From assembly GCF_022760175.1 (NCBI RefSeq), contig NZ_CP094326.1, forward strand, positions 868,001 to 932,000: DNA of 64,000 nucleotides. Direction: 5' to 3'. Of the stretch, positions 35,385 through 43,771 are shown in pieces. Position 1 is the stretch's first letter, and each line of letters opens with the position of its first letter. Both the position numbers and the translations under genes were made by a program. The stretch is from Zhouia spongiae (GTDB taxonomy: Bacteria > Bacteroidota > Bacteroidia > Flavobacteriales > Flavobacteriaceae). The notes beneath the pieces were generated by a model that saw nothing but the letters and a program-made list of their open reading frames with translations, searched no databases and had not been told where the DNA came from.

Positions 35385-35741
35385 ATGGAACCAAGTAAAA
35401 AGAAACTTAACCAATTTACATTAGCCAATAACTGTCCTGAATGTTATGCCCAGGATGCCATGATTTTAACCTTTTACCAGAAACGTGTTAAAAACAGTAT
35501 TTACGAAAAGGTATCTAAGCAAACAGGGCATTCCATCCTTTGTCAAAAATGCAAACAAACGATTTATCCTGTTAAATGGACGGAAGACATAGAACGTGTA
35601 TATAACTTCTATCTTAAGACATTAACTCCGGAGCCTTCTTTAAAACTGACCAAACTGGGATTATTCCTGATCATCTTTATTGTTTTACTAATTGCAGGAC
35701 TCCTCATTTTCTGGCCTCAGCAGGCAGTTAACCTTCAATAG
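35385..35741 (+). CDS. Small zinc-ribbon-like membrane protein of unknown function
   Basis: A 118-residue protein with two CxxC pairs, 'NCPEC' (near residue 18) and 'LCQKC' (near 57), which could bind zinc, and one C-terminal membrane helix (about residues 90-112). The order suggests a cytosolic ribbon domain anchored to the membrane by its tail. It is 6 nt downstream of the histidine kinase gene and may be cotranscribed with it. I do not recognise the family. The last 14 bp overlap the end of the convergent HIT gene. Confidence 0.75.
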   Translation: MEPSKKKLNQFTLANNCPECYAQDAMILTFYQKRVKNSIYEKVSKQTGHSILCQKCKQTIYPVKWTEDIERVYNFYLKTLTPEPSLKLTKLGLFLIIFIVLLIAGLLIFWPQQAVNLQ

Positions 35742-36123
35742 CGGCGCTTATCTCGGAAGCTGTCCTGACAAACTCATCCGGACTCATACTTGCTTTGTCT
35801 TGGAAAGTAGCATTTTTCATTTCATTCAATGGAATCAGATGCACGTGTACATGAGGTACTTCCAGCCCGATAACCGTCATCCCGACCCGCTTACAATCTA
35901 TTACCTTTTCAATCGCCTTTGCAACCTTTCTCGAAAAAGCCATTAATTCTATATATGTTTCCTCATCGAGATCGAAAATCTTATCCACTTCCTTTTTAGG
36001 GATACACAGTGTATGCCCCTTTGCATTGGGGTTTATATCCAGGAATGCTAAAAATTTTTCGTCTTCAGCCACCTTGTGGCATGGTATTTCCCCATTTATG
36101 ATCTTTGTAAATATTGTAGCCAT
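35728..36123 (-). CDS. HIT family hydrolase
   Basis: A 131-residue histidine-triad protein of usual length. The HIT motif is HVHVHLIPL at residues 91-99 with three aligned His. 'FLDINPNAKGHTLCIPKKEV' is the conserved N-terminal segment. Such proteins hydrolyse nucleoside phosphoramidates or dinucleoside polyphosphates in the cytosol; the precise substrate is unknown. It lies 80 nt after greA, with an intrinsic terminator between them. Confidence 0.92.
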   Translation of the reverse strand: MATIFTKIINGEIPCHKVAEDEKFLAFLDINPNAKGHTLCIPKKEVDKIFDLDEETYIELMAFSRKVAKAIEKVIDCKRVGMTVIGLEVPHVHVHLIPLNEMKNATFQDKASMSPDEFVRTASEISAAIEG

Positions 36124-36153
36124 TCTATTGATTTTTGAAGTGTGTTAAAATTA

Positions 36154-36184
36154 AAAAATCCTTTCCTGAACAGAAAGGATTTTT
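36154..36184 (-). terminator. Intrinsic terminator after greA
   Basis: A perfect 12-bp stem AAAAATCCTTTC / GAAAGGATTTTT with a 7-nt loop and T-run lies 20 nt after the greA stop, before the HIT gene. Confidence 0.85.
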
Positions 36185-36203
36185 CAAGCCTGAGCCTGTT
36201 TTT

Positions 36204-36677
36204 TTATCGGGTTATTTCCAATATTTCAAAATTAAGTTTCCCGTTCGGAACCTGTACTTCGGCAATCTCCCCTACTTTTTTCCCCAACAGGCCTTTACCG
36301 ATAGGAGAGCTTACGGATATCTTACCACTTTTTAAATCAGCTTCACTTTCAGCCACCAAAGTATACTTCATTTCCATACCATTAGCCTGATTTTTTATTC
36401 TAACTGTAGAAAGCACCAACACTTTTGAGGTATCCAGCTGACTCTCATCTATAAGCCTGGCATTGGCAACCGTTTCTTCTAATTTAGAAATACGCATTTC
36501 TAAAAGGCCCTGCGCTTCTTTTGCCGCATCGTATTCGGCATTTTCAGAGAGATCTCCCTTATCCCTGGCATCGGCAATAGCCTGAGATGCTTTAGGACGC
36601 TCAACACTTTTTAAGTGCTCTAATTCTTCTTTTAATTTTTTTAACCCTTCTGCTGTGTAATATGATACGTTACTCAT
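36204..36677 (-). CDS. greA: Transcription elongation factor GreA
   Basis: A 157-residue GreA of normal length. An N-terminal coiled coil (residues about 8-75) contains the tip acidic motif 'DARDKGDLSENAEYDAAKE'. The C-terminal globular domain has 'VSSPIGKGLLGKKVGEIAEV'. It inserts its coiled coil into RNA polymerase to rescue backtracked complexes by transcript cleavage. The leader contains a terminator-like hairpin 21 nt upstream of the start codon. Confidence 0.96.
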   Translation of the reverse strand: MSNVSYYTAEGLKKLKEELEHLKSVERPKASQAIADARDKGDLSENAEYDAAKEAQGLLEMRISKLEETVANARLIDESQLDTSKVLVLSTVRIKNQANGMEMKYTLVAESEADLKSGKISVSSPIGKGLLGKKVGEIAEVQVPNGKLNFEILEITR

Positions 36678-36698
36678 AACTTCATCGTTTATAAATAG

Positions 36699-36728
36699 AA
36701 AAAATCCCCTTCATTCCAAAGAGGATTT
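36699..36728 (-). promoter_or_regulatory. Terminator-like hairpin in the greA leader
   Basis: On the minus strand AAATCCTCTT (36728-36719), a 7-nt loop and AAGGGGATTT (36711-36702) form a 10-bp stem with one G-U pair, running into T6 (36704-36699). It sits between the probable greA -7 box and the start codon, so it would be at or near the 5' end of the mRNA. It could attenuate greA or release a short RNA. Confidence 0.6.
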
Positions 36729-36731
36729 AGA

Positions 36732-36739
36732 CAAATATA
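36732..36739 (-). promoter_or_regulatory. Probable -7 box for greA
   Basis: TATATTTG on the minus strand matches TAnnTTTG, about 55 nt upstream of the start codon and directly upstream of the leader hairpin. The -33 element is unclear. Confidence 0.5.
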
Positions 36740-36791
36740 CAAAATTTTATTGAAGTTTGTTTTTATCGTATTTTGCAAAAAAAATTGGAAA

Positions 36792-37232
36792 ATGAGAAAG
36801 ATAATATTCCTTGTGGTTACACTTTTTATACTGGCCTGCAGTAGTGATTCCGGCAACCGAAACCCGTACTTGCCCGAAGCCGGTTTTTCATTCGAGGTCA
36901 ATCTCAACCTTCCTTTATATGGAAGTCTTGCAACACCCGGAAATGCCATCTATATAGGAAACCAGGGGGTCGGAATAAGAGGGGTATTTGTTTATAACGC
37001 AGGTTTTGGGCAGTTTTTTGCCTGGGAGGCAAGCTGTCCCAATCATTCTCCTAGTAGCTGCTCTACCATGAGCATTATTAACGGAAACATGTGTAAGTGT
37101 TCATGTGAAGACTATGAATACAGTTTAGTGAACGGCACTTTACTATCAGAGCCACCCTCAGGAGGGAAAATACATGAGCTTTTGATCTACAAAGTAACTG
37201 TTCAGGAAAACATTATAACCGTATTTAACTAA
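36792..37232 (+). CDS. Lipoprotein with a degenerate Rieske-like domain
   Basis: A 146-residue lipoprotein: the signal MRKIIFLVVTLFILACSSDSG has the lipobox ILAC. The ATG at 36792 is preferred because it starts the signal. The mature part resembles a Rieske fold in layout, with 'EASCPNH' where the first Cys-x-His should be and 'CKCSCEDYEYS' where the second Cys-x-x-His should be. The second His is missing and extra Cys are present, so a normal 2Fe-2S centre is doubtful. Similar proteins occur in Flavobacteriia. The role is unknown. Confidence 0.75.
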   Translation: MRKIIFLVVTLFILACSSDSGNRNPYLPEAGFSFEVNLNLPLYGSLATPGNAIYIGNQGVGIRGVFVYNAGFGQFFAWEASCPNHSPSSCSTMSIINGNMCKCSCEDYEYSLVNGTLLSEPPSGGKIHELLIYKVTVQENIITVFN

Positions 37233-37280
37233 AATCAATTACCGACAAGCCTTTGGAAAGTCGCTGATTGTTACTACTTT

Positions 37281-37350
37281 AGTAAACCACCTCGGGGCAA
37301 GCCCACGAGAGGGTCGAGTGCCGGAGCATGAAACCTCGGTTATCGGGTAA
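37281..37350 (-). repeat. Full copy of the mosaic intergenic repeat (minus strand)
   Basis: Read on the minus strand it runs TTACCCGATAACCGAG, then CATGCTCCGGCACTCGACCC, then GGGCTTGCCCCGAGGT and GGTTTACT, the same order as at 32742-32835 with point changes and a shorter middle. It lies between the Rieske-like lipoprotein and the glycosidase gene. Confidence 0.7.
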
Positions 37351-37369
37351 CTAATCAATCTCAGAAATT

Positions 37370-38461
37370 TTGAAAACCATAAAGCACCTCTTTTTTTGTT
37401 TGTCGTTTATTCTTTTTACAAATACTTACAGCCAGGACATCCTTCCTGTTAAAGGTCTTTGCATTGCAGCACCCCATAGAGATCATGTAAATGAATTTGT
37501 CAGGTTCATCGACAATGAACTGGGCCCTGGCGGAATAAACACCCTGATCCTTAGGATAGATTTTAATTACGCCTACAAATCGAGGCCGGAGCTGAGGGGA
37601 GACAATCCACTCACTCAAACGGACATTCGAAAATTAGTTGATGTTTGTAAAAAACATCAGATAAACCTGATTCCCCAGATAAATTTGCTGGGACATCAAT
37701 CCTGGGCTGAAAAAACGAACAAACTGCTGGAAGTTTACCCGGAATTTGATGAAACACCCAATATTAAAGTCCCGAAAACATACGAATGGCCCAATGCAGA
37801 CGGGCTTTATTGCAAAAGCTACTGTCCGCTTCATCCAGAAGTCCATAAAGTTGTATTCGCCTTGGTTGATGAGATCATTGAAGCTTTTGAAGCTTCATCA
37901 TTCCATGCCGGAATGGATGAAGTATTCTACCTGGCCCATCCGGATTGTAAGCGGTGTAGCGGAAAAGATCCTGCCAAGCTATTTGCTGACGAAGTAAATA
38001 AGATAAGCAACTATCTTTCTCATAAAAACATCCGCCTGTGGATTTGGGGAGACCGGCTGATCGATGGTAAAACAACCGGTATCGGCATGTGGGAAGCCAG
38101 CATGAACAATACTGCCCGGGCTGTCGACCTGATAGACACATCCGTGATGATCTGCGACTGGCATTACGAAAAAGCTTTGCCGACTGCTACATTATTTGCC
38201 ATGAAAGGTTTTGATGTCCTGACATGCCCCTGGCGTAATCCGGAGGTGACCAGAAAACAGGTGGAAATGACCTACCTGCTCCGGGAGAACTCCAACGGGA
38301 TTATGAAAGATCATTATCAGGGCATACTGCAAACGATATGGTCTTCTGCCAAAAACTTCATGGAGGAATATTACGACAAGAAAAGTCATCGTAAAAAACA
38401 AGGACAGGCGGCCTCTTTTACATCAATGATATCGGCCATAAAAAAGCACGAAGCAAAATAA
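37370..38461 (+). CDS. GH20-type glycoside hydrolase (beta-hexosaminidase-like), TTG start
   Basis: A 363-residue exported TIM-barrel hydrolase. A signal peptide (MKTIKHLFFCLSFILFTN) starts at a TTG, and no ATG is available near it. 'RIDFNYAYKSRPEL', 'LIPQINLLGHQSW' and 'FHAGMDEVFYL' match the GH20 catalytic core, with D183-E184 as the expected substrate-assisted catalytic pair. The usual N-terminal GH20b domain is absent, making it shorter than classic hexosaminidases. It probably acts on N-acetylhexosaminides outside the cytosol. Single gene, followed by a MITE-like element at its stop codon. Confidence 0.82.
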   Translation: MKTIKHLFFCLSFILFTNTYSQDILPVKGLCIAAPHRDHVNEFVRFIDNELGPGGINTLILRIDFNYAYKSRPELRGDNPLTQTDIRKLVDVCKKHQINLIPQINLLGHQSWAEKTNKLLEVYPEFDETPNIKVPKTYEWPNADGLYCKSYCPLHPEVHKVVFALVDEIIEAFEASSFHAGMDEVFYLAHPDCKRCSGKDPAKLFADEVNKISNYLSHKNIRLWIWGDRLIDGKTTGIGMWEASMNNTARAVDLIDTSVMICDWHYEKALPTATLFAMKGFDVLTCPWRNPEVTRKQVEMTYLLRENSNGIMKDHYQGILQTIWSSAKNFMEEYYDKKSHRKKQGQAASFTSMISAIKKHEAK

Positions 38462-38641
38462 AAAGGGGTGTCTAAAAAGTCTTTCTGAATACTGAATATC
38501 AAGTTGGGCGTGGTCGAAACCTATTGACAATCAACTACTATTGGTCCTCGATAGCTTCGCCAGGCACTTTCAATGAAAATATATTTTCATTTCAGTAATG
38601 CTCGAACTGATAACTTTCATTCCTTTTTAGACAGCCCTTTT
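38460..38641. repeat. MITE-like element with near-perfect 19-20-bp terminal inverted repeats
   Basis: The left end AAAAGGGGTGTCTAAAAAG (38461-38479) and the right end CTTTTTAGACAGCCCTTTT (38623-38641) are inverted copies with one mismatch. The interior of about 143 bp is non-coding and contains the perfect palindrome TGAAAATATATTTTCA. It sits between convergent genes and begins at the stop codon of the glycosidase. It is related at its ends to the element at 32601-32737. Confidence 0.75.
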
Positions 38642-38671
38642 TTAACTTCCAGCCACATCTGGTTACTAACC

Positions 38672-40885
38672 CTAAAACCTAAATGTGGCCCCTACAAGGA
38701 AGTTTATTCCTGCCTGGGGATAATACCCGGCTCCCTCTATGGTTGTTACCTGACCCGGATTACTCCAGTCGTCGTTATAGGTATAAAAATATCCGTTTGA
38801 AATATACTTTTCGTCGAAGATATTGTTCACCAACCCCGTTAGTACGATCGAGTCGATAAATGAATTCGCCTGGATTTCATACTGAACATTAAAATCATTT
38901 ACGAAATAACCTGAAAGCTTAGACCCAACGGCATCAATATTACCCATGTACTGCTCGGAAACATACTTGGAAAGCAACGATATCTGCAAATTACTGACAG
39001 GGATGTATGTAAATATGTTAGACCCCACAAAGTTGGGGGAATAAGCAATGTTTGTATTGCCCAGATCAGCCAGTTCTCCATCTCTTTCAAAATAAAAGTC
39101 GACATTTTTGTTCGTACTTAATGCTATATTCGGACGAATGATGAATTTGCTGTTCAATACGATCGTAGCATCGGCTTCGACTCCCAGTCTGTAACTATCT
39201 CCAATATTTTTTCGAAGCGGGGCACCAACATCATTAAGCGCTCCTGTTAGTACCAGTTGATCTTTATATCGCATATAATAAGCATTCAGGTTCCATTTAA
39301 CCCCTGCCGATTTGTGTCTCCACCCCAATTCAAAATCATTCAGCTTTTCCGGTCTGGGATTTCCATTCTCATAATCATTCCTGTTAGGCTCCCTGTGTGC
39401 TCTCGCATATGAAAAATACAGATCGTTGGCATGATCAAGGTTATAAGTCACACCAGCCTTCGGGTTAAAAAAATCAAAATCATCGTTTACTAATCCTGTT
39501 TCATCTCCATTAGCTTTGTACGTAACCCTTCTGTATTGCAAATCACTATAAAAGCTAAGCTCACCGGTAAGCATAAAACTGGCTTTTCCGTATACATTCA
39601 AATCTGTTTTCACAGAGCTATCGTCATAATAACGATCGCGTATTTCACTATTCGATGCATATTTGGCCCAAATAACCTCACCAAAATGATCGCCTTCATA
39701 TTTATTCCATGCTCCTCCCAAGATCAAATCAACGCCGTTGTTTTGATAGTTGGCAGAAAAAGTGGTTCCGTAAAAATCATTGTCTAACCATCTTCTCCTG
39801 ATGAGGTCGGTAGTATTAATTTCACCATCGGCTGTTGCAATGGGTTCCAGGTTGTAATCCTCGAAAGATTCGTCTTCTTTATACTGTTCGAAATAACCTC
39901 TGCCATAGGTATAATGCAATGCCAAATTGGTGCTCCAGTTGCTGTCCCATTTTTCATTCCAGTGTAATTGGGTGTGGTCTTGTTTATAATCATCTACTTC
40001 ATTATCGTAAAACCTGACATTGTTATCTTCATCAAAATACAATCCTGCTGAATTAAAACGTCTGTTTTCTTCCAGCATATTTTCATTCAATCCGACACTT
40101 GCCAAATAAGACGGATCTATGCCATTCCATGCCTGATAGGTAACTTCATGCCCGCCAAACACCAATGCTTTTATAAGGGTTCGGTCGTTTACGTAAGCTC
40201 CTTGCAGAAAATATGACTTCAGGTCAGATTCGGCCCTATCGATATAACCATCAGAAGCTACAGCCGATAAACGTCCGGAAATCTCAATATGATCATTCAA
40301 CAGTCCGGTACTGAATTTAACAGTATGCTTCCTCGTATTAAAGCTTCCATAAGAATTAGACAACTCGCCATAAGCATCTTCAGAAACAGCATCTGTTAAT
40401 ACGTTTAAACTGGCTCCAAAGGCACCTGCTCCGTTTGTCGATGTTCCAACCCCTCTTTGTAGTTGTAAATTTTCGGTCGACGAGGCAAAATCAGGCATAT
40501 TGACCCAAAAAGTACCCTGGGATTCCGCATCATTATACGGAATCCCGTTAATGGTAACGTTTACACGGGTAGCGTCGCTACCCCTCACCCTGATGCCTGT
40601 ATAACCCACTCCTGCCCCGGCATCTGAAGTGGTTACAACCGACGGCAGGTAATTCATCAGTGATGGGATATCCTGTCCAAGATTCCTTTTCTTAATGTCT
40701 TTTTTGTTTAAGTTGGAGAATGTGACAGGGACTTCCGAGGTGACCCGAACAGCCGATACCAACACTTCATCTAGTGCTATCGGCACTTCCTTTTCTCCGA
40801 TAGAATCTTTCTTTTTTTCAGCCTGAGCGTTAGCGAAAGTAACACTCAAAAAAAATAACATAACGTAACTAGCACACTGTTTCAT
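38672..40885 (-). CDS. TonB-dependent outer-membrane receptor
   Basis: A 737-residue outer-membrane receptor. The signal peptide (MKQCASYVMLFFLSVTFANA) is followed by a TonB-box-like region, a plug domain (about residues 55-165: 'IPSLMNYLPSVVTTSDAG', 'GIRVRGSDATRVNVTINGIP') and a beta-barrel ending in an aromatic residue (GATFRF), as outer-membrane proteins do. There is no carboxypeptidase-like N-terminal domain and no SusD partner, so iron-chelate or metal uptake is more likely than glycan uptake. Single gene; an odd-length palindrome lies upstream. Confidence 0.92.
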   Translation of the reverse strand: MKQCASYVMLFFLSVTFANAQAEKKKDSIGEKEVPIALDEVLVSAVRVTSEVPVTFSNLNKKDIKKRNLGQDIPSLMNYLPSVVTTSDAGAGVGYTGIRVRGSDATRVNVTINGIPYNDAESQGTFWVNMPDFASSTENLQLQRGVGTSTNGAGAFGASLNVLTDAVSEDAYGELSNSYGSFNTRKHTVKFSTGLLNDHIEISGRLSAVASDGYIDRAESDLKSYFLQGAYVNDRTLIKALVFGGHEVTYQAWNGIDPSYLASVGLNENMLEENRRFNSAGLYFDEDNNVRFYDNEVDDYKQDHTQLHWNEKWDSNWSTNLALHYTYGRGYFEQYKEDESFEDYNLEPIATADGEINTTDLIRRRWLDNDFYGTTFSANYQNNGVDLILGGAWNKYEGDHFGEVIWAKYASNSEIRDRYYDDSSVKTDLNVYGKASFMLTGELSFYSDLQYRRVTYKANGDETGLVNDDFDFFNPKAGVTYNLDHANDLYFSYARAHREPNRNDYENGNPRPEKLNDFELGWRHKSAGVKWNLNAYYMRYKDQLVLTGALNDVGAPLRKNIGDSYRLGVEADATIVLNSKFIIRPNIALSTNKNVDFYFERDGELADLGNTNIAYSPNFVGSNIFTYIPVSNLQISLLSKYVSEQYMGNIDAVGSKLSGYFVNDFNVQYEIQANSFIDSIVLTGLVNNIFDEKYISNGYFYTYNDDWSNPGQVTTIEGAGYYPQAGINFLVGATFRF

Positions 40886-41199
40886 TCATAAAGTTTTACG
40901 AATAAAAGGGGATTATTCTTAAGTTAAGAAACGATTTGATTACATTTTTTCTTGTAAATAATAAATTTCTGTACTACTTTTAAGAAAACAAACTTTTAAC
41001 AAGTGTTCCTTAATGCAGTGTTTTGTTCCTAAACAGCATTATCTGTTCCAGGTTCAACGGGTATGATCTCAGCTAGTCTTTCTTTATATAAAAAAGATAT
41101 AAGCACCCCCTTATGAGATGCTGCAAAGTTAAAAACTTAAATCGAAAGACCGCCCCGTTTTTCAGATTTGTCAGATGAACCTATTTATGAACCGGCAAT
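40886..41199. other. 314-bp divergent intergenic region
   Basis: It separates the leftward TonB receptor from the first hybrid kinase. The only structure seen is the palindrome TTCTTAA-G-TTAAGAA at 40916-40930, 30 nt upstream of the receptor start, which could be an operator. No coding frame or RNA gene is recognisable. Confidence 0.6.
40916..40930. promoter_or_regulatory. Possible operator palindrome upstream of the TonB receptor
   Basis: TTCTTAA-G-TTAAGAA is a perfect 7-bp inverted repeat around one base, 30 nt upstream of the receptor start codon. The binding protein is unknown and chance is not excluded in AT-rich DNA. Confidence 0.35.
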
Positions 41200-43653
41200 A
41201 TGAATTTTTTAAAAAGTAAGATAAGCCTAAAGGTCTTTATCAGTTATATTCTCCTCTGTCTGCTTTCGTTTGCCGTTGGTGTCATCATCTATAGTGAATT
41301 TCAAGACTATTTACGGTTGCAGAAGAACAATGCCGCCGACCAGAATAAGGTTTTCAGGGTAGGGCACGTCTTAAGCTTGATGTACGAGAACGAAAGTATG
41401 GCCAGGCAAGCTATTCAGGATGGTTCTCAAGATTCGTATAATGAGTATCTGGCAAAGAACGATCAGCTATCCGCCGGGATCGATTCTTTAAAAATATTAC
41501 TTCATTCAAAACAGCAAGTCCAATTATTAGACAGTGTAAAAACACTTATCGCGCAAAAAGGGGAGAATATACTCGCCCTAAAGACGTTAAAATCGGCCAA
41601 TGAAACCAATGAATCTATTGATAATGCCATACAACGGTTAAATAAAATGGGGACTTCGACAGGCAAATACACTCTTAATGACTTTGTCCCTAATCCCAGC
41701 TCTTTATATCCGGAAACACGAAAGGCATTAGAAAAATATATTGCCAACCTGAACAATACCTCTTCAAGGAACGGCAATATTAACAGGGAGACAGTTAACT
41801 CTATCCTTAATGCCTCTACCAAAATATTAAAAGAATTAAAGCAAAGCTCCAGTGATCAGTTGTCTTCAGTTTCTTTCCAGGAACGAAAGTTAATAGCCAA
41901 TGACCTGATGATCTCCCGTCAGATCCAACGAATCTTGTCTGAAGTGGAATCAGATGCTCTGCAACATGCGAAGAAAGTAAATACCTCGCGTGAGATCGCC
42001 ATGGAAAAAAGTCAGGATGTCTTTGCTGTCGCCTCCGTCATCGGAGCCATCCTGGTTGTTTTATTTACCGTAATCATTTTAAACGATTTCCTGAAAATTC
42101 AAAAGTTCAAAAAAGAACTGGAGCTATCGAACAACTACACCAAGACACTACTGAAAAGCCGTGAACACCTTATTAAGATGGTGAGTCACGACCTGAGATC
42201 CCCGCTAAGCAATATTCTTGGATATAGTGATCTTTTAAAAACAGCCACAACAAAATCAAAACGAGATTCTTATGTCGATAAAATAAAGGGTGCTTCAAGC
42301 TATATGACCAGGCTCGTAGAAGATCTTTTGGACTATACCAAGCTGGATGCCGGAAAAATAAAGCCCAAAAAAGATGACTTTAACCTTGCTGCCGTAATAA
42401 ACGAGATCAGCCAAAGCGTACAACAGCAACATAGTAACAAACCTATAAGCCTCAGTGTCATAACAGATAATGCCCTAAACCGTAATATCATAAGTGATTC
42501 ACATAGGATTCGTCAGATTCTAAACAACCTTATCAGCAATGCATTTAAATATACTGAAGATGGCTTTGTGAAGGTCAATGCCTCCATTTCTGATCAGGAT
42601 ACTTTCGAAAAAGCAGTCTTGATCACTGTTAAGGATTCGGGGGTTGGGATCGAAAAAGAAAAGCAGGAACTGATCTTTAATGAGTTTACTCAAATTGAAG
42701 AAAGCGGTATCACTCAAAATGGTTTTGGACTCGGACTCTCCATTACGAAAAAACTGGTTGATATTCTGAACGGAGAACTCACTTTTACCAGTCAAAAAAA
42801 TATCGGCAGTATCTTCTCGGTTAAAATTCCTGTTGAACTATCGGAAACAACCGTTCCGGAGTCTATTTTTAAAAATAACAAGACAGTTAAACTAACTAAA
42901 AATAAAAAAAGTGACCTTCGGGCAATCGTTATTGAAGACGATGACCCTCTAAGGATATTGATTGAAGAAATTTTTAACACCGCAGGTATAAAAGTTAAAA
43001 GTTTTAAAAACGGGGATGAGGCGTTAAAGGCGATTGAAAGTTTTCCTTTTGACTTTATCACAACCGATATCCAACTGCCGCAGATGAATGGCTTCGATAT
43101 TCTGGAGGCCATAAAAAATATTGACAGTTATAGCGGAGAACCTGTAATTGCCCTTACGGGAAGAAAAGATTTCGACAAAGAGTACTATCTTTCAAAAGGA
43201 TTTTCTGAAGTAATCTTTAAACCTTTTACACCTGAAACTTTACTTAAGACTATAAAAGCCTTATTCCCTGTCCATAAGGTTAAAAGGTCTGCAGCCACTA
43301 AACCCGTTTCGTTAAACCCTGCCAACGAAAACTATAGCATTCAAACTTTGGAACGTTATATTACAGACACTGAATCATTAAAAAATGTACTGACAATCTT
43401 TATAGAAGACTCTCATAAAAATACAGAACTACTAACCCAATATGTCATAGACAAAGATATTGAAGGAATCAATGAAACCAGTCACAAAATGCTGGGCATG
43501 TTCAAACAAATAGAAGCTTATCGAGTGGTTCCGATCCTCTCTCAACTTGAAGCAACTAAAACCTACGAAGAAACCATCTTAAAAAACATCGTCTATATCC
43601 TTAATAAACATATCAATGAAATTGTCGAGGATATAAAGCTTAAAATCGTATAG
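41200..43653 (+). CDS. Hybrid sensor kinase with HK, REC and HPt modules (copy 1)
   Basis: An 817-residue membrane kinase. Two helices (about residues 10-31 and 275-296) enclose a helical periplasmic sensor of about 245 residues. The dimerisation domain has H330 in 'KMVSHDLRSPLSNILG'. The ATPase domain has 'NNLISNAFKY', 'VKDSGVGIEKE' and 'GFGLGLSITKKL'. A receiver (about 573-690) has D623 in 'TTDIQLPQMNG' and Lys in 'FKPF'. A C-terminal HPt-like helix bundle has H762 in 'TSHKMLGMFK'. It is followed after 118 nt by a close paralogue with identical layout. Confidence 0.92.
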   Translation: MNFLKSKISLKVFISYILLCLLSFAVGVIIYSEFQDYLRLQKNNAADQNKVFRVGHVLSLMYENESMARQAIQDGSQDSYNEYLAKNDQLSAGIDSLKILLHSKQQVQLLDSVKTLIAQKGENILALKTLKSANETNESIDNAIQRLNKMGTSTGKYTLNDFVPNPSSLYPETRKALEKYIANLNNTSSRNGNINRETVNSILNASTKILKELKQSSSDQLSSVSFQERKLIANDLMISRQIQRILSEVESDALQHAKKVNTSREIAMEKSQDVFAVASVIGAILVVLFTVIILNDFLKIQKFKKELELSNNYTKTLLKSREHLIKMVSHDLRSPLSNILGYSDLLKTATTKSKRDSYVDKIKGASSYMTRLVEDLLDYTKLDAGKIKPKKDDFNLAAVINEISQSVQQQHSNKPISLSVITDNALNRNIISDSHRIRQILNNLISNAFKYTEDGFVKVNASISDQDTFEKAVLITVKDSGVGIEKEKQELIFNEFTQIEESGITQNGFGLGLSITKKLVDILNGELTFTSQKNIGSIFSVKIPVELSETTVPESIFKNNKTVKLTKNKKSDLRAIVIEDDDPLRILIEEIFNTAGIKVKSFKNGDEALKAIESFPFDFITTDIQLPQMNGFDILEAIKNIDSYSGEPVIALTGRKDFDKEYYLSKGFSEVIFKPFTPETLLKTIKALFPVHKVKRSAATKPVSLNPANENYSIQTLERYITDTESLKNVLTIFIEDSHKNTELLTQYVIDKDIEGINETSHKMLGMFKQIEAYRVVPILSQLEATKTYEETILKNIVYILNKHINEIVEDIKLKIV

Positions 43654-43771
43654 ACAGCTGTTTTTTATCATCCCGAATACTTTTTAACACTTTTTTGAGT
43701 TTATCTAAGTGCTACCAACTCTTTTTCAACGTAAATAATCATATTTATTTGGTTGATGATTAATTTTGAAA

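Noticed and set aside
38672-40885. A polysaccharide utilisation locus formed by the GH20 enzyme and the TonB receptor
   Set aside because: The genes are convergent, there is no SusD, and the receptor lacks the SusC-type N-terminal domain.
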